A stretch of DNA of 51,038 nucleotides from a bacterium (GCA_010029825.1 RGVZ01000011.1:1-51038); one strand, 5' to 3'; shown: positions 35,465 to 45,551, counted from the stretch's first letter. Made by a program: numbers and translations. Notes: a model not told the origin generated them from the sequence alone.

Positions 35465-35565
35465 GACTGCCTCCTTCTTGGCTAGGCCGGCTTCCGCCGG
35501 TCCTCAGGCGACCGTTTGAAGATTTACTGGCTTGATTTGATTCTAGATCGCCGGAAGTTCCACCC

Positions 35566-37164
35566 TCAACGGGCAAAAGTTACCGATGCGGAAGCCGCGT
35601 CGTCGAGGGTCTTGTGGGGATTGAAAAGGGACCTGGGAATCTCAACAAAAACAACATTCGAGAGCGAACTGCTGCCCAGGATCTCGTACAAGAAACTCTC
35701 GTGATAGAAGACGTCTTCACCCTCAAACTTTTTATGGACACACGACCAGTAGGGGTGATCGGACGAATACGCCGGGAAATCGTCAACCAACTCCGAAGCC
35801 ACGAAAACTGGATTGAAGTGCGTCGCCACAGCGGGATTTCGAAGGACAGAATCAACCTGGGCGGGACTCACGTGAGCCACCTCAATACACACTTTTTCCC
35901 TTTTCCCGTCAGGTGTCACAGCAAAAACAGGCGTTCCGCCAACGTCCTTTCCTGAATTTTGTACCTGCCCAAGAACGTTCACCGGCCTCGAAAAAAGCTG
36001 GATCAATTCATCCCCGGAGACCTCACCCCCTGCGCCCCCGGGCAGCGAATGAAAAAGCTCACGCTGGATCTGCGCCATCGCGGACAGGCATCCGTCAAGT
36101 GAAGGCGTAAATTTCCGTGATTCCGTTTCCGGACACAGCGACAGCATGAACCGCAGAGCACCCTGGAGTCCGGTCGCGCCCCAGTCGTGGGCGGACGCGA
36201 ACCGGCGAACATGTCTGACCGCGCGGATCAGCGCCGACGAGAAATCACAGAACCGCGCGACCTCACGACAGACTTCCGGCGAAGTCCCGCAGACATTATC
36301 CACATTCCGGATCAGCAAATAGTCTGCAGCCGGAAAGCTCTTCCTGACTGCCGGAAACAAATTGACCAGAGCCCCGTGCCCGGCAGGAACGACCGATGGC
36401 TTGCCGTCAGGGCCACACACAAACGAACCGTCACGCCGAAATCTCATCGTGCTCAAGGTCGCATCCTGCTCCACAACTTCATGTGGAATCGCGCCTTCAT
36501 TGCCAGACTTGATTCCATCCAGGCTGGTCTTGAAGTGATCTTTTCGCCCCGCGGGCGCAACATAGAGCTCACCGCAAAACGCCACGCCATTCCCGCGGAA
36601 AGCCTCATGCTCGCGCGACTTGGCCTCAAGAAACGTCACTCCAGACCGGCTGCACGGAAACAAGGCCTTCGGCCATGACAAGGTCTCGAGAACTTCATGG
36701 GCTTTTCCAGAACCAGATATCGCGGCGGGCGAGCGAATCAGATCACCCAGCGCACCTGGCAACGGCCAGGGTTTGTCTTTCGGGATGACTTCACGGACGA
36801 ACTTCATGACGGCATCGCCGTTACCGCTGGTCAACGACTTCGCCAACGCCTGCGCCAATGGCTTGAGTGGTTCAAGGAAACGACTCGCTGCTCCCGCGGC
36901 AGGAACGAAAGCCACAGGAACGATTGGCTGGAGTGAGTCCATCGTCCCGATGAAATCACGAATGTTACCTTCGATTCTACTCAGCGAAACGACACCGCCA
37001 TTTTCAAGGCGGCACGGGGTCTGGATCTCGAATGCGCCTGATATCCGTCCGCTCAAGCTCGATGTGATCCGCCGCTCATGACGCCGGATGACCGCGGGAA
37101 TCAAGCCCACAGTCCCGCAAGCGGCGTCAAGATCATCACCTGACTTTATTGACCCATGATTCAA
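35566..37164 (-). CDS. DUF4301 family protein, nucleotidyltransferase-like
   Basis: A 532-aa soluble protein of the DUF4301 family. Visible blocks are PVAFVPAAGAASR (sugar-nucleotidyltransferase-like P-loop, about residues 82-94), PKALFP, VVPAGHGALVNLF and IRNVDNV, the order seen in GT-A type nucleotidyltransferases and UDP-sugar pyrophosphorylases. The enzyme activity is inferred from these motifs. The track start 37320 is in the upstream gene. TTG 37164 overlaps its TGA (TTGA) with GGAGG seven bases upstream, giving translational coupling to the 477-aa gene. DUF4301 is best known from Bacteroidota, so the gene may have been acquired, though base use looks like its neighbours. Confidence 0.78.
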   Translation of the reverse strand: MNHGSIKSGDDLDAACGTVGLIPAVIRRHERRITSSLSGRISGAFEIQTPCRLENGGVVSLSRIEGNIRDFIGTMDSLQPIVPVAFVPAAGAASRFLEPLKPLAQALAKSLTSGNGDAVMKFVREVIPKDKPWPLPGALGDLIRSPAAISGSGKAHEVLETLSWPKALFPCSRSGVTFLEAKSREHEAFRGNGVAFCGELYVAPAGRKDHFKTSLDGIKSGNEGAIPHEVVEQDATLSTMRFRRDGSFVCGPDGKPSVVPAGHGALVNLFPAVRKSFPAADYLLIRNVDNVCGTSPEVCREVARFCDFSSALIRAVRHVRRFASAHDWGATGLQGALRFMLSLCPETESRKFTPSLDGCLSAMAQIQRELFHSLPGGAGGEVSGDELIQLFSRPVNVLGQVQNSGKDVGGTPVFAVTPDGKREKVCIEVAHVSPAQVDSVLRNPAVATHFNPVFVASELVDDFPAYSSDHPYWSCVHKKFEGEDVFYHESFLYEILGSSSLSNVVFVEIPRSLFNPHKTLDDAASASVTFAR

Positions 37165-38594
37165 ATCAAAGCCTCCAGAGCCGCGGCTCGAACAGCCAGT
37201 GAACCATGGGACTCCGCAATCGACTGGAGTCGAGACCGCACTGCCGGCCTCGACTTGATCAAGGCACCGGCCCGACAAAGCGCCGTCGCGGACGTTGGTT
37301 GGACCGTCTCCCGTGACCATGCAAGGAAGGCGCCTTCCGCGGTTTCCAGCATGTTCGACTTTACAAGAGCATCGATCACACTTTCAGCCAGCGCCGGGTC
37401 GTCGATTCGGGGAGAAAGCTTGTCGACAGCATGACGTAATTTTTCGACCGGAGATTGCGCGATGGCTTGCTGCAAATACCCACGCCTCCATGTTCCAGGC
37501 GCCTCAAACCAATCCGCCTCCGGCAGAGTGCTGGACTGGCCGGGCAAGTTGGACCGGGACGAACGTGTTGACACATAGGCTTCAGCAGTCAACTGTTCGG
37601 CCACCGGAGTGATGTCCCAGAGAACCAGCTGCTTCTTCCCCCGTCGCCTGACGTCTGTGCGAAAAATCAGTCCAGAAGCTTCCAGGAGTTGGATGATGGT
37701 TGAGATCTGTATCGTTTGAGACTCGTGGCTTTGCATCCAAAGGCGACCCAGGTTTTCCTCGTCCATAGCCCGGTTGTTCGTCCGTCCCGCGGCGCACAGA
37801 AACTCATAGACTGCCGGAACATGACCAGCAAGGACAGCAAACCTCTGACGGTCAAGCTTCTCCAGCAACAAGTATTTGAGGCGGTAAACATCCAGTACCC
37901 ACGGACAATCACGAACAGCGTCCGTCAATTTGATCATGATCCGGGCGAATACGGTATCAACGTCGGGAAGGAATAATTTCGGAGTCGACTTTGCGCCATT
38001 GCTTTTGGAACCACCAGGACCTTGTTCCTGAGTTGCCAGCGAATCCGCGGCTGACCTCAAGGATCGAAGCAGGCCCGCGCCGAGTCCGAGCTGTTCACGC
38101 ACTGCGGACTCCTGACTCGACGACGCCGCCGCGACAAAAATATAAGTCAGGAATTCCTCGTCAACCTTGCCTTGAAGAAGTTCAGATGCCGTGAATTCCG
38201 GGTCATCCCCGAGCAAGGCGTCGCAGGACTCCAGGACATCATTCACGATCGATTCCGACAAAGCCCTGGGGATCTCATGTTCCGTGACCAGGAAATCCAC
38301 GAGCACGTCCTTGAAAAGAGGCACCTTTACCCAGCGGGCGTGACGCGCCAAGGCGTAAAGGATGTCGAGCTGGAGAACTTCACCGTGCGGCCGGGAAATC
38401 GAAAAACTTGCGCGACGCTCCTCGAACGCCCGCGCGATTTGTCGCTCGACACTGAGGCGCTGGGGTTTGTTGAAAACCGACTGGATCAGTCCGAGCTTGT
38501 TGGTAAAACGAGCAAAACTCACAAAAACCCTCCGCATGACAACGGACTGCGCTTCGGCCACGCGGCCCTGCCGCATTGCAGTCAACGCGGTCAA
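37161..38594 (-). CDS. Hypothetical protein coupled to DUF4301
   Basis: A 477-aa soluble protein with no domain I can name. It is helical throughout, with a basic N-terminal region (MRRVFVSFARFTNKLGLIQ) and a middle segment that may be a winged helix (TIQISTIIQLLEASGLIFRTDVRRRGKKQLVLWDI, about residues 310-345). The C-terminus is HEAT-like (AVRAAALEALI). TTG 38594 has GGAG seven bases upstream; ATG 38537 (MRRVFV) is an alternative. It is first in an operon with the DUF4301 gene and divergent from the giant solenoid gene across 157 bp. Confidence 0.65.
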   Translation of the reverse strand: MTALTAMRQGRVAEAQSVVMRRVFVSFARFTNKLGLIQSVFNKPQRLSVERQIARAFEERRASFSISRPHGEVLQLDILYALARHARWVKVPLFKDVLVDFLVTEHEIPRALSESIVNDVLESCDALLGDDPEFTASELLQGKVDEEFLTYIFVAAASSSQESAVREQLGLGAGLLRSLRSAADSLATQEQGPGGSKSNGAKSTPKLFLPDVDTVFARIMIKLTDAVRDCPWVLDVYRLKYLLLEKLDRQRFAVLAGHVPAVYEFLCAAGRTNNRAMDEENLGRLWMQSHESQTIQISTIIQLLEASGLIFRTDVRRRGKKQLVLWDITPVAEQLTAEAYVSTRSSRSNLPGQSSTLPEADWFEAPGTWRRGYLQQAIAQSPVEKLRHAVDKLSPRIDDPALAESVIDALVKSNMLETAEGAFLAWSRETVQPTSATALCRAGALIKSRPAVRSRLQSIAESHGSLAVRAAALEALI

Positions 38595-38751
38595 ATACAG
38601 TCTCCAGCACCTAAGATTACAACGCCTTCACAAAAGACTAAAACTCCTAAAATCACTGCCGATTATTTCCGGGTGACCGTCGTTCAGCCACGGGGCTCGG
38701 CCCCGATGCCCAGACCCCGTGCCCCGACACGGCAAGGAGAAACCCGGATCC

Positions 38752-41700
38752 ATGGGAGCCACCAGGCCCATAACAGCGTCGCGAAGGGACCCTCACGTCG
38801 CGCAAAATCCCGATTCTTTCGAGGTTTGGGCACGCTACCTCGAGGCGGCTGGCCTGAATTTCGATCCGGAAAGCCGGAGGTGGGCGCTCTTGAAACCCGA
38901 CGATTCAAGGGACCGGGCAATTCGCCTGGAACAGATGACCCTGATCTTCCGGCGTTCCAAGGTTCAAGCAGAGCACATCAGGATCAGTATCGACCTGCGC
39001 AAATGGGGGCGAACCGCGCAAAACGCTGCCAGGGAGACTTTTGGATCACGCACCAGAGCGGAAATCCACGCCCTGCGCGCTGAAGGCCACCCCGCCGGAA
39101 TATGGGTCGTGATCGAGTTCGCGCGCCCCGCGAGTCGCGATACCAATCTCGGCTATTCCAGTCTTTTCGAACACCGGAACTTCCAGTCTGGCTTCGTGGC
39201 GCTACACCTTGATATCGAAGCCAGCCCCTCAACCACAACAATCCGGACGGGCAAAATTGCCGGGCTCGGTTACCTTCCCGCGGATCTTTGGCAAAAGATG
39301 CCGCGGTTCATTCGCAGGTCGCTCGGACTTCCCGGCGTTTCGCGAGTCGACGAAAAAGGCGAGACTGAACCCGATGAATTCACCGTGAAAATCAGAACCG
39401 TGGAATTGCTGGGGAATCGCGAGCCGGCCATAAACCGGAGACTTCACGATTCCATGATTGACCAACAGGATCAAACAGAAATCGAAACCGCAAGCGCTCT
39501 CCGGGTATCGTTCACCCAGGACGGCAATATCACGTGGGAACATCTGGCCTCCCCGCGCGCCGGGGACGCTTTCATGGCAACGGAAAAAATCGAGGAAAAT
39601 CGCGACCAAGGTCACCCTGGCGGACCCGGTACCTTGATGGCGGATGCCAGAACAAGGGAGTTGAGGGCGCGACTCGCCAGGGATCTGGCCGCGGCGCGAC
39701 CGTCACTGGACATCGCGTCACCTGAGCAACACGTGGACGAGAACCCTCCCGGCCTCAGATCCTTGATTCTCTCGTTACGCGCGCGGGAGTGCCTTGAATC
39801 TGGACGCCATGCGGAGGCACTGGATGTCGTTTCAAGACTTGTGCGATCGATTCACACCGACTGGAACGGAATCGAGAATTCCCCGATAGCCAGCACAATA
39901 CTCCACGAAGTCCTCGGAGACTGCTGGGCAGCGCAACCACCAGGCTCGAGTGAAGGCAAGGACCCTTTCAAGCTCGCAACGGCGGCATGGGAGCGGGCGG
40001 GCGCGATGCGGGCAAACCGCCTGCGTATCCTCCGGAAAGTGGCTTTCGCCGCAAGGGAACACGGGCAAATCGACGAGGAAGCAGCAGCCCTGACCGGGAT
40101 CATCCAACGGGAAAAACGCCGGGAAGAACTGGCCACATCCATGGTTCGTCTCGCCCAGATCCGGATCGAGACAGGGAACCGGGGCGGCGCGGTGACACCT
40201 GACCAGCTACTGATGCAAGCCTCGAGGCTTGGTGGGGACAATGAGCAACTGAACTTTGCCTGTTTCCAGCAATTGGTGGCCAATGGCAATTTCGCCACCG
40301 CATGGGAATTTGGCAATAAACTGATCGCAGGAACCCAGATCTTGCGCGCCAGCCGCGCGCGGGCCGAGGTCATGAATACGCTCGGCCATCTGGCGTGGAG
40401 CGAATTCAAGGATGCGCAGGCTGCCGCACGACTCTTCCGGCTTGCGCGAATGGAAGATCCGTCCTGCAGGCAAGCGCTCCAAGGCCTGGCCACATTGGCC
40501 GCGAGGACCGGTAACAAACGCCTTGAACAAGACACCTTGATCGATCTTTTCCAGCAAATACGGTCGGAACGACAGTCGCTCAACGGGAGTTCGTCTGAGT
40601 CCACACACGCGATGGAGGAAATCGCGAGGAGGATTCTTGAGATCAGCTCAACCGATGCGGACGAATCACTATTACAAACAAGTCTTGTTGTTGAACTTCT
40701 CGATCATACTTTTATTCAAGGAACCATGATCGCCAACACGCGCGAGTCATGGTTGGACTTGTTGCGCTGGCTTACGCTGCGCAATGACTCCGGGGAACTG
40801 GTTCAATCCATCGCAAGGGCATTCACGATTGTCGCCAGATCCGCGCCTCCCGGCGCGAAACAAGTGTCCATTGACGGAATCCCTGTGAATGATGACGCGT
40901 CAAAATCAGCAATCGGGATTGCCGCGGCGATCCTAAACCCCCATGACGTACCTGGCGGAAAAACCATCATCGAAGCCACACTCGCCATGTTGGCCGATCA
41001 AGGCAGGGACGGACCGCATTCACTGCCGGACTCGGACGCCGTGACCATGTTCGCGGAACAACTCTGCGTCGACAGCGAAAACCATGATTGGCTCGTCACA
41101 TTCGGCCCTGGTTTTTTCCGTCTATTGCCCCTTCAAGTCAGCTCTGCGGTTCTTGTGACCGCGCTGAGGAGCCACAGCGATTCTTCCGCCTCATGGTTGC
41201 ACCCCGCGCTGGAGTCGACCGTTGGTTCTTTTCCCCTGACTGAAGATTTCGACGATTCGCCAAACGGTCAGGCATCCTTTACGGACCTTGTGAGTCTTGT
41301 CACAGAAGGAATTCGATCGATGATCTTTGCGCGGGAAATGGACGCCGCCGCGCGCGTCATGATCAAAAGCCTCCGGCGCAGTCCTGAAGCAGCGAACATC
41401 ATTTGCGACACCATGGAGTCATGGAGCAATGACTCATTGCGAGGTGACGGGCTGAAATTGCTGGCAAGGGTTTTCTCGGGACTGGTAAAGGACTCGGAGG
41501 GTGAAGTCTTCCCGGCAACCAACCTCAATTCGAGAATTCGAGAATTGGCCTTGCGGGAACTTTCGCAGGAACCGGCCGGGCATGACGTGATCCCTGCCAT
41601 GGACCGGCTCGTAGACAGCGCTATCAAGGATGGACAGACGTTGCCCCTTGCGGAGATCGAGACAAGGCTTGTCCTGGAGCGGATGGGGAATAACCCAAAC

Positions 41701-43860
41701 CATGAAGCCTTGAGGTGCCTGATGCACCAGGCGATCATCTGCGATGACGTTACCACGGCGTCCGGGTGGTTCAAAATTTGCCTCGATCACGCGATTTTAT
41801 CCGGAAACGATGAAGGGCTTGCCAGCCGGATCATCATCTGTTGGCTGGCCAGGCTGACGGACAAAAAACAACTGAGGATTGAGGATGAGCTTCCGGCTAA
41901 ACGGGAAAAGATCGAGGAGATCGCGGCCGAACTTGTCACCATATTGGCCGAGATCGATCCACAACAAGCCGAATCCATCTCCGCTCAGCTTGGAACAGCC
42001 GGATTCATCCAACCCGAAGATCCAGTGCGAGCAATCGCCAGCGCGGTGCTCGCCGGGAATTCCACTGCGGCAAAAAAATTATTCACGCGCACCATGGAGT
42101 CACTGCCCGCATCACGATCCGAATTCGCCAGCCGGCTGTTTACCACCCTGGATCAAATGGAACCGCGCCCGGGCGAAAAACGGATCCAAAAGACTGAAAT
42201 CGTCGAGATACTCCTCGAATGGTTCGCGGAACCGGACGGCGTCGCAAGCATTCCGGTAACACTGGCCCTGCTGACCGCCAAACACCTGGCAAACCGGGCG
42301 AAGGCACGTCAAGTCCTGGAAGAAGTCCAAAGTGAGCTGCGATCCAAAGGTCAGGACGATCCACGTCTGTGGATTCCTCTCTACTTGCTCTTGATGGAAA
42401 CGGCGACCCCGGATGAAGTTCGTGATCACATGGACCGGATATTGCCACAGTTGAAAGGGCATCCCGAAGCGCTCGCCGAATATCCATTCACAGTTGAATC
42501 TCTTGAGGCCGAACAATCGAAATGGACTCGGGAGACCCAACCCGAAGCCCTCGATATTGGAATCGAAATCCCAGCCCCTGAAACCTTCCAGATACCGGAA
42601 CTGGCGAATGACCTGCCGATCGCGCTCGATAATTGGGGCACGGAGCCAATTGCCGAACCCGCACCCGAGCCTGTTGCCGAACCCGCACCCGAGCCTGTTG
42701 CCGAACCCGTACCCGAGCCTGTTTCCGAACTCGCACTCGAACCCGTTGTCGAAGTCGCGCCCGAGCCCGAACCAGTTGCCGTAGTCACGACGGATGTGCC
42801 CGTCGAGACACCCCCGACGCCTGTTGCGGAAACAATCGAATTCGATTGGAGGACCGCTGTCCGGAACCGCAAACTGATGCCAGGAATGACCCAGAAGCTC
42901 CTTGAAGCACCCATGCGCAACAAGATCGAGAAGCACCTGGCTCTGCAAACCGTCGCCGTCATGCGCGGCGAGGCATCTTCTCTGGATCGTTGGGATTGGC
43001 GGGTGTGGCGCAAGCCCTCCGAATATGGTTACAGCCGCCAAGGCAAGGATCGATTCCCTGCCGGGCTATCTCCGCGGATCATGAAGACTCCGGGATTCAA
43101 ACTGCTGCTAAGAGCCAGTCCATTTCTTGCCCTGTCATTTCCGGAACGTTTCACCCTGCCGGGCCTTGCGAAATCACTGGGGATGACCATCAAGCAGCTC
43201 CAGACCAGGCGCGAGCGGATCGAATGGGCGACGGGCTTTCCAGGTCATGCCGGCTTTACTTTTCACGCGAAACTTTTCGCGGACCGCGGACTGCATCTAT
43301 TCTCGCTCGCTGGTCTCGGTCCCCAGATCTTTTACGACGCGCCATCAAAAGCGATCTATATCGATGACGCGTATTTTGTCAGGAAACCACCAACTCATCT
43401 ATACCACCGCGTGATGTTCCTGTTGTATTCCCTGCGGACACAATTCCATCCGCTGTTACAACTGAATCCAGAGAAACAGATCATGCCCGAATTGAAGAAA
43501 CTCAAGACCGTGATCGGCGGAGGTTCACTGTCAATCCTTGCAGCACGAGTCAAACTCTCTGACAGCCGCATGGCGAGATTGATGAAGTCCCCGGATTTCG
43601 AGGAGTTCAAAGTTTTATTCGAAAAAGCCGGTGAAATCACAACGGATGACATCGTCGACGCGAACAAGGCAATGCAGCAATATGTCTGGCGATTGCTGCT
43701 TGCAGACAGCCTCGACTTGACGGGCATCATTGAAGCGATGCTGGATATTGATCTGCTATTGCCCGGATCTGTCAAACCCGGGGAGGTGCTCCTGATGTCA
43801 TCCCAGGTGGACCCTCTCGTGAACTTCGCCCTGGCACTGAAGCTTGATGCTCAAACCTGA
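38752..43860 (+). CDS. Giant alpha-solenoid protein with Glu-Pro linker and C-terminal domain
   Basis: A 1,702-aa protein with no family I can name. Residues about 20-290 form a mixed globular domain (ARYLEAAGLNFDPESRRWALL...). About 300-1290 are TPR/HEAT-like helical repeats (ARECLESGRHAEALDVVSRLV; AAWERAGAMRANRLRILRKVAFAAREHGQIDEEAAAL). Residues 1301-1342 are a Glu-Pro repeat linker. About 1350-1702 are a distinct C-terminal domain (FERFTLPGLAKSLGM-like, YHRVMFLLYSLRTQFHPLL). The layout recalls very large TPR proteins of Myxococcota. No signal peptide is visible. ATG 38752 with AGGAGA upstream is preferred to GTG 38719. It overlaps the Kef gene by ten bases at the 3' end. A scaffold role is inferred only. 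Confidence 0.7.
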   Translation: MGATRPITASRRDPHVAQNPDSFEVWARYLEAAGLNFDPESRRWALLKPDDSRDRAIRLEQMTLIFRRSKVQAEHIRISIDLRKWGRTAQNAARETFGSRTRAEIHALRAEGHPAGIWVVIEFARPASRDTNLGYSSLFEHRNFQSGFVALHLDIEASPSTTTIRTGKIAGLGYLPADLWQKMPRFIRRSLGLPGVSRVDEKGETEPDEFTVKIRTVELLGNREPAINRRLHDSMIDQQDQTEIETASALRVSFTQDGNITWEHLASPRAGDAFMATEKIEENRDQGHPGGPGTLMADARTRELRARLARDLAAARPSLDIASPEQHVDENPPGLRSLILSLRARECLESGRHAEALDVVSRLVRSIHTDWNGIENSPIASTILHEVLGDCWAAQPPGSSEGKDPFKLATAAWERAGAMRANRLRILRKVAFAAREHGQIDEEAAALTGIIQREKRREELATSMVRLAQIRIETGNRGGAVTPDQLLMQASRLGGDNEQLNFACFQQLVANGNFATAWEFGNKLIAGTQILRASRARAEVMNTLGHLAWSEFKDAQAAARLFRLARMEDPSCRQALQGLATLAARTGNKRLEQDTLIDLFQQIRSERQSLNGSSSESTHAMEEIARRILEISSTDADESLLQTSLVVELLDHTFIQGTMIANTRESWLDLLRWLTLRNDSGELVQSIARAFTIVARSAPPGAKQVSIDGIPVNDDASKSAIGIAAAILNPHDVPGGKTIIEATLAMLADQGRDGPHSLPDSDAVTMFAEQLCVDSENHDWLVTFGPGFFRLLPLQVSSAVLVTALRSHSDSSASWLHPALESTVGSFPLTEDFDDSPNGQASFTDLVSLVTEGIRSMIFAREMDAAARVMIKSLRRSPEAANIICDTMESWSNDSLRGDGLKLLARVFSGLVKDSEGEVFPATNLNSRIRELALRELSQEPAGHDVIPAMDRLVDSAIKDGQTLPLAEIETRLVLERMGNNPNHEALRCLMHQAIICDDVTTASGWFKICLDHAILSGNDEGLASRIIICWLARLTDKKQLRIEDELPAKREKIEEIAAELVTILAEIDPQQAESISAQLGTAGFIQPEDPVRAIASAVLAGNSTAAKKLFTRTMESLPASRSEFASRLFTTLDQMEPRPGEKRIQKTEIVEILLEWFAEPDGVASIPVTLALLTAKHLANRAKARQVLEEVQSELRSKGQDDPRLWIPLYLLLMETATPDEVRDHMDRILPQLKGHPEALAEYPFTVESLEAEQSKWTRETQPEALDIGIEIPAPETFQIPELANDLPIALDNWGTEPIAEPAPEPVAEPAPEPVAEPVPEPVSELALEPVVEVAPEPEPVAVVTTDVPVETPPTPVAETIEFDWRTAVRNRKLMPGMTQKLLEAPMRNKIEKHLALQTVAVMRGEASSLDRWDWRVWRKPSEYGYSRQGKDRFPAGLSPRIMKTPGFKLLLRASPFLALSFPERFTLPGLAKSLGMTIKQLQTRRERIEWATGFPGHAGFTFHAKLFADRGLHLFSLAGLGPQIFYDAPSKAIYIDDAYFVRKPPTHLYHRVMFLLYSLRTQFHPLLQLNPEKQIMPELKKLKTVIGGGSLSILAARVKLSDSRMARLMKSPDFEEFKVLFEKAGEITTDDIVDANKAMQQYVWRLLLADSLDLTGIIEAMLDIDLLLPGSVKPGEVLLMSSQVDPLVNFALALKLDAQT
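42652..42777 (+). repeat. 24-bp tandem repeats encoding EPVAEPAP
   Basis: Units begin at 42652, 42676, 42700, 42724 and 42748 (24-bp period, three near-identical then two diverged). They encode the eight-residue Glu-Pro-Val-Ala repeat, an extended TonB-like spacer, in frame within the giant protein gene. Such repeats vary in copy number between strains. Confidence 0.9.
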
Positions 43861-45551
43861 TCATGCACCTGGGCAAGAATGGCCCTGACTGCATCCGGGT
43901 CATGACCGAAGGTCATTAATGCCCGTTCCACCAAGACCTTCGCGGATTCCACCTCGGAAACGACAACATCGATACCTGGACGTATCTCCAGGATCTCCGT
44001 AGCCTCCCGGTCAAATGCCGATCGCACAATAACCTGCGCCTTGCAGTGGCGGCGATCGAGCGCCGCCACAATCGCCGGAACCATGTGACGACCGGCTACA
44101 GCCACGATAACAAGCCTTGCCTTGTCGGCATGCACAGCCTCGAGGATTTCATCTTTGCTCGCGTCGCCATACACGGCGTTCAGGCCACGGGATTTCAAGG
44201 AATTGATGACCTTGAAATTCAGATCGACAACAAAGTAATCGATTCCCGCGGCATCCAGTCCCGCTGCCGCCATCCGGCCGGCAAGCCCGTATCCAATGAT
44301 GATGGCGTGCCCGGAAAGGCCGGATTTACTGCTTTCCCCCGCCTTGCGACGATTTCCTGAAGTCGCGGATGCCTGGGTCAAACGCCCGGAAAATGCAGGT
44401 GCCACCTGGTAAACCAGGGGCGAGACGATCATGGACAAGAGTGAAATGGAAAGAAAATACTGGAACTGCTCACGGTTGATCACTTCGAGGCGTAACGCTT
44501 CCTGAGCAATGACAAAAGCGAATTCACCGACCTGAAACAAAGTCAACGCGACCAAAATGGCCACATTTTCCGTATACCGAACCGTGATCGCCGCCAGATA
44601 CGTGATGATCACCTTGAGCAGCAGAAGCAAAACTCCAAGAGCCAGAATGCCATGGATATTGAAGCCAAAAAAACCCAGATCGAGCAACATGCCGAGGGAA
44701 ATGAAAAAGAACCCGAGAAAGTTGTCTCGCAAAGGGATGATCTCTGACGATGCCTGCCGCCCAAAAGGCGAACCGGCAATCATGACCCCGGCAACGAACG
44801 CGCCCAGTGGCATGGAGAAACCGACCTGACCCGCGAGCAAAGAAAACCCGAAACAAATAAACAAGACCACGAAGAAAAAGAGCTCACGGCTCCGCGACTC
44901 GGCGACAACCTTCAAGATACGAGGAACAGCGAGACGCGCACCGGTCGCGGCGACCACGACAAAGACAAAAAGCTCCCCGAAAAAAGACAACATCGAAGCC
45001 TGGCTGTTGAACAACTTCGATACTTGCCCTCCGGCAAGCAGTGGCAGGCTGAGCATCATTGGAATGGCGATAACATCCTGGAACAGAAGTACACCCAGGG
45101 TGGCATTGCCTTGAGGCGAGGCCATCTCATGGGAACCATGGAGCAGTTTCATGATGATCGCCGTGGACGACAACGCGATCATGTAACCCGCGACAATCGC
45201 GGCTCCAGGCTTGACCCGCAAGAACACGATCATCACGATCGCTATCACTGCCGCGGTGCCAATAACCTGCAAGGTTCCCAGCCCGAAAAAAGCCTTTCTC
45301 AACTGCTTGATTGAGCCGATCGAAAACTCGAGTCCGATCGTGAACATGAGGAAAACAATCGCGATTTCATTGAGAATGTGCAGGGCATCCAGGTCTGGAA
45401 CCAGCTCAAGACCATGAGGACCCAGAAATACGCCAGCCAGGAGAAAACCCACCACAGACGGCAGACGGATCATTTGAGAAAGCAGGACGGCGATGGACGC
45501 CACACCAAACACCGCAACCAGTTGCAGGAAGATATGCGTCTGGTCAGTCAC
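43851..45551 (-). CDS. Kef-type cation/proton antiporter with RCK (TrkA-N) domain
   Basis: Inner-membrane monovalent cation:proton antiporter (CPA2 family). About residues 8-390 form a 12-13-helix exchanger domain (LPSVVGFLLAGVFLGPHGLELV; LFQDVIAIPMMLSLPL). About 415-535 are a cytosolic TrkA-N/RCK domain with a Rossmann loop GYGLAGRMAAAG. GTG 45551 lies in the end of livF and overlaps it by eight bases (GGTGACTGACC), so the track's longer start at 45680 is rejected. Physical coupling to a branched-chain amino-acid transporter is unusual and suggests cotranscription from the liv promoter, perhaps for pH or ion balance during uptake. Confidence 0.9.
   Translation of the reverse strand: MTDQTHIFLQLVAVFGVASIAVLLSQMIRLPSVVGFLLAGVFLGPHGLELVPDLDALHILNEIAIVFLMFTIGLEFSIGSIKQLRKAFFGLGTLQVIGTAAVIAIVMIVFLRVKPGAAIVAGYMIALSSTAIIMKLLHGSHEMASPQGNATLGVLLFQDVIAIPMMLSLPLLAGGQVSKLFNSQASMLSFFGELFVFVVVAATGARLAVPRILKVVAESRSRELFFFVVLFICFGFSLLAGQVGFSMPLGAFVAGVMIAGSPFGRQASSEIIPLRDNFLGFFFISLGMLLDLGFFGFNIHGILALGVLLLLLKVIITYLAAITVRYTENVAILVALTLFQVGEFAFVIAQEALRLEVINREQFQYFLSISLLSMIVSPLVYQVAPAFSGRLTQASATSGNRRKAGESSKSGLSGHAIIIGYGLAGRMAAAGLDAAGIDYFVVDLNFKVINSLKSRGLNAVYGDASKDEILEAVHADKARLVIVAVAGRHMVPAIVAALDRRHCKAQVIVRSAFDREATEILEIRPGIDVVVSEVESAKVLVERALMTFGHDPDAVRAILAQVHDQV

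Noticed and set aside
38172-39083. Plus-strand ORF (303 aa) spanning the divergent region at 38.6 kb
   Set aside because: Opposite the 477-aa gene and out of frame with the giant gene; no start signal.
42112-43041. Minus-strand ORF (309 aa) with GNRLGCGF repeats
   Set aside because: The repeats are the complement of the 24-bp units in the giant protein; no ribosome binding site or family signature.
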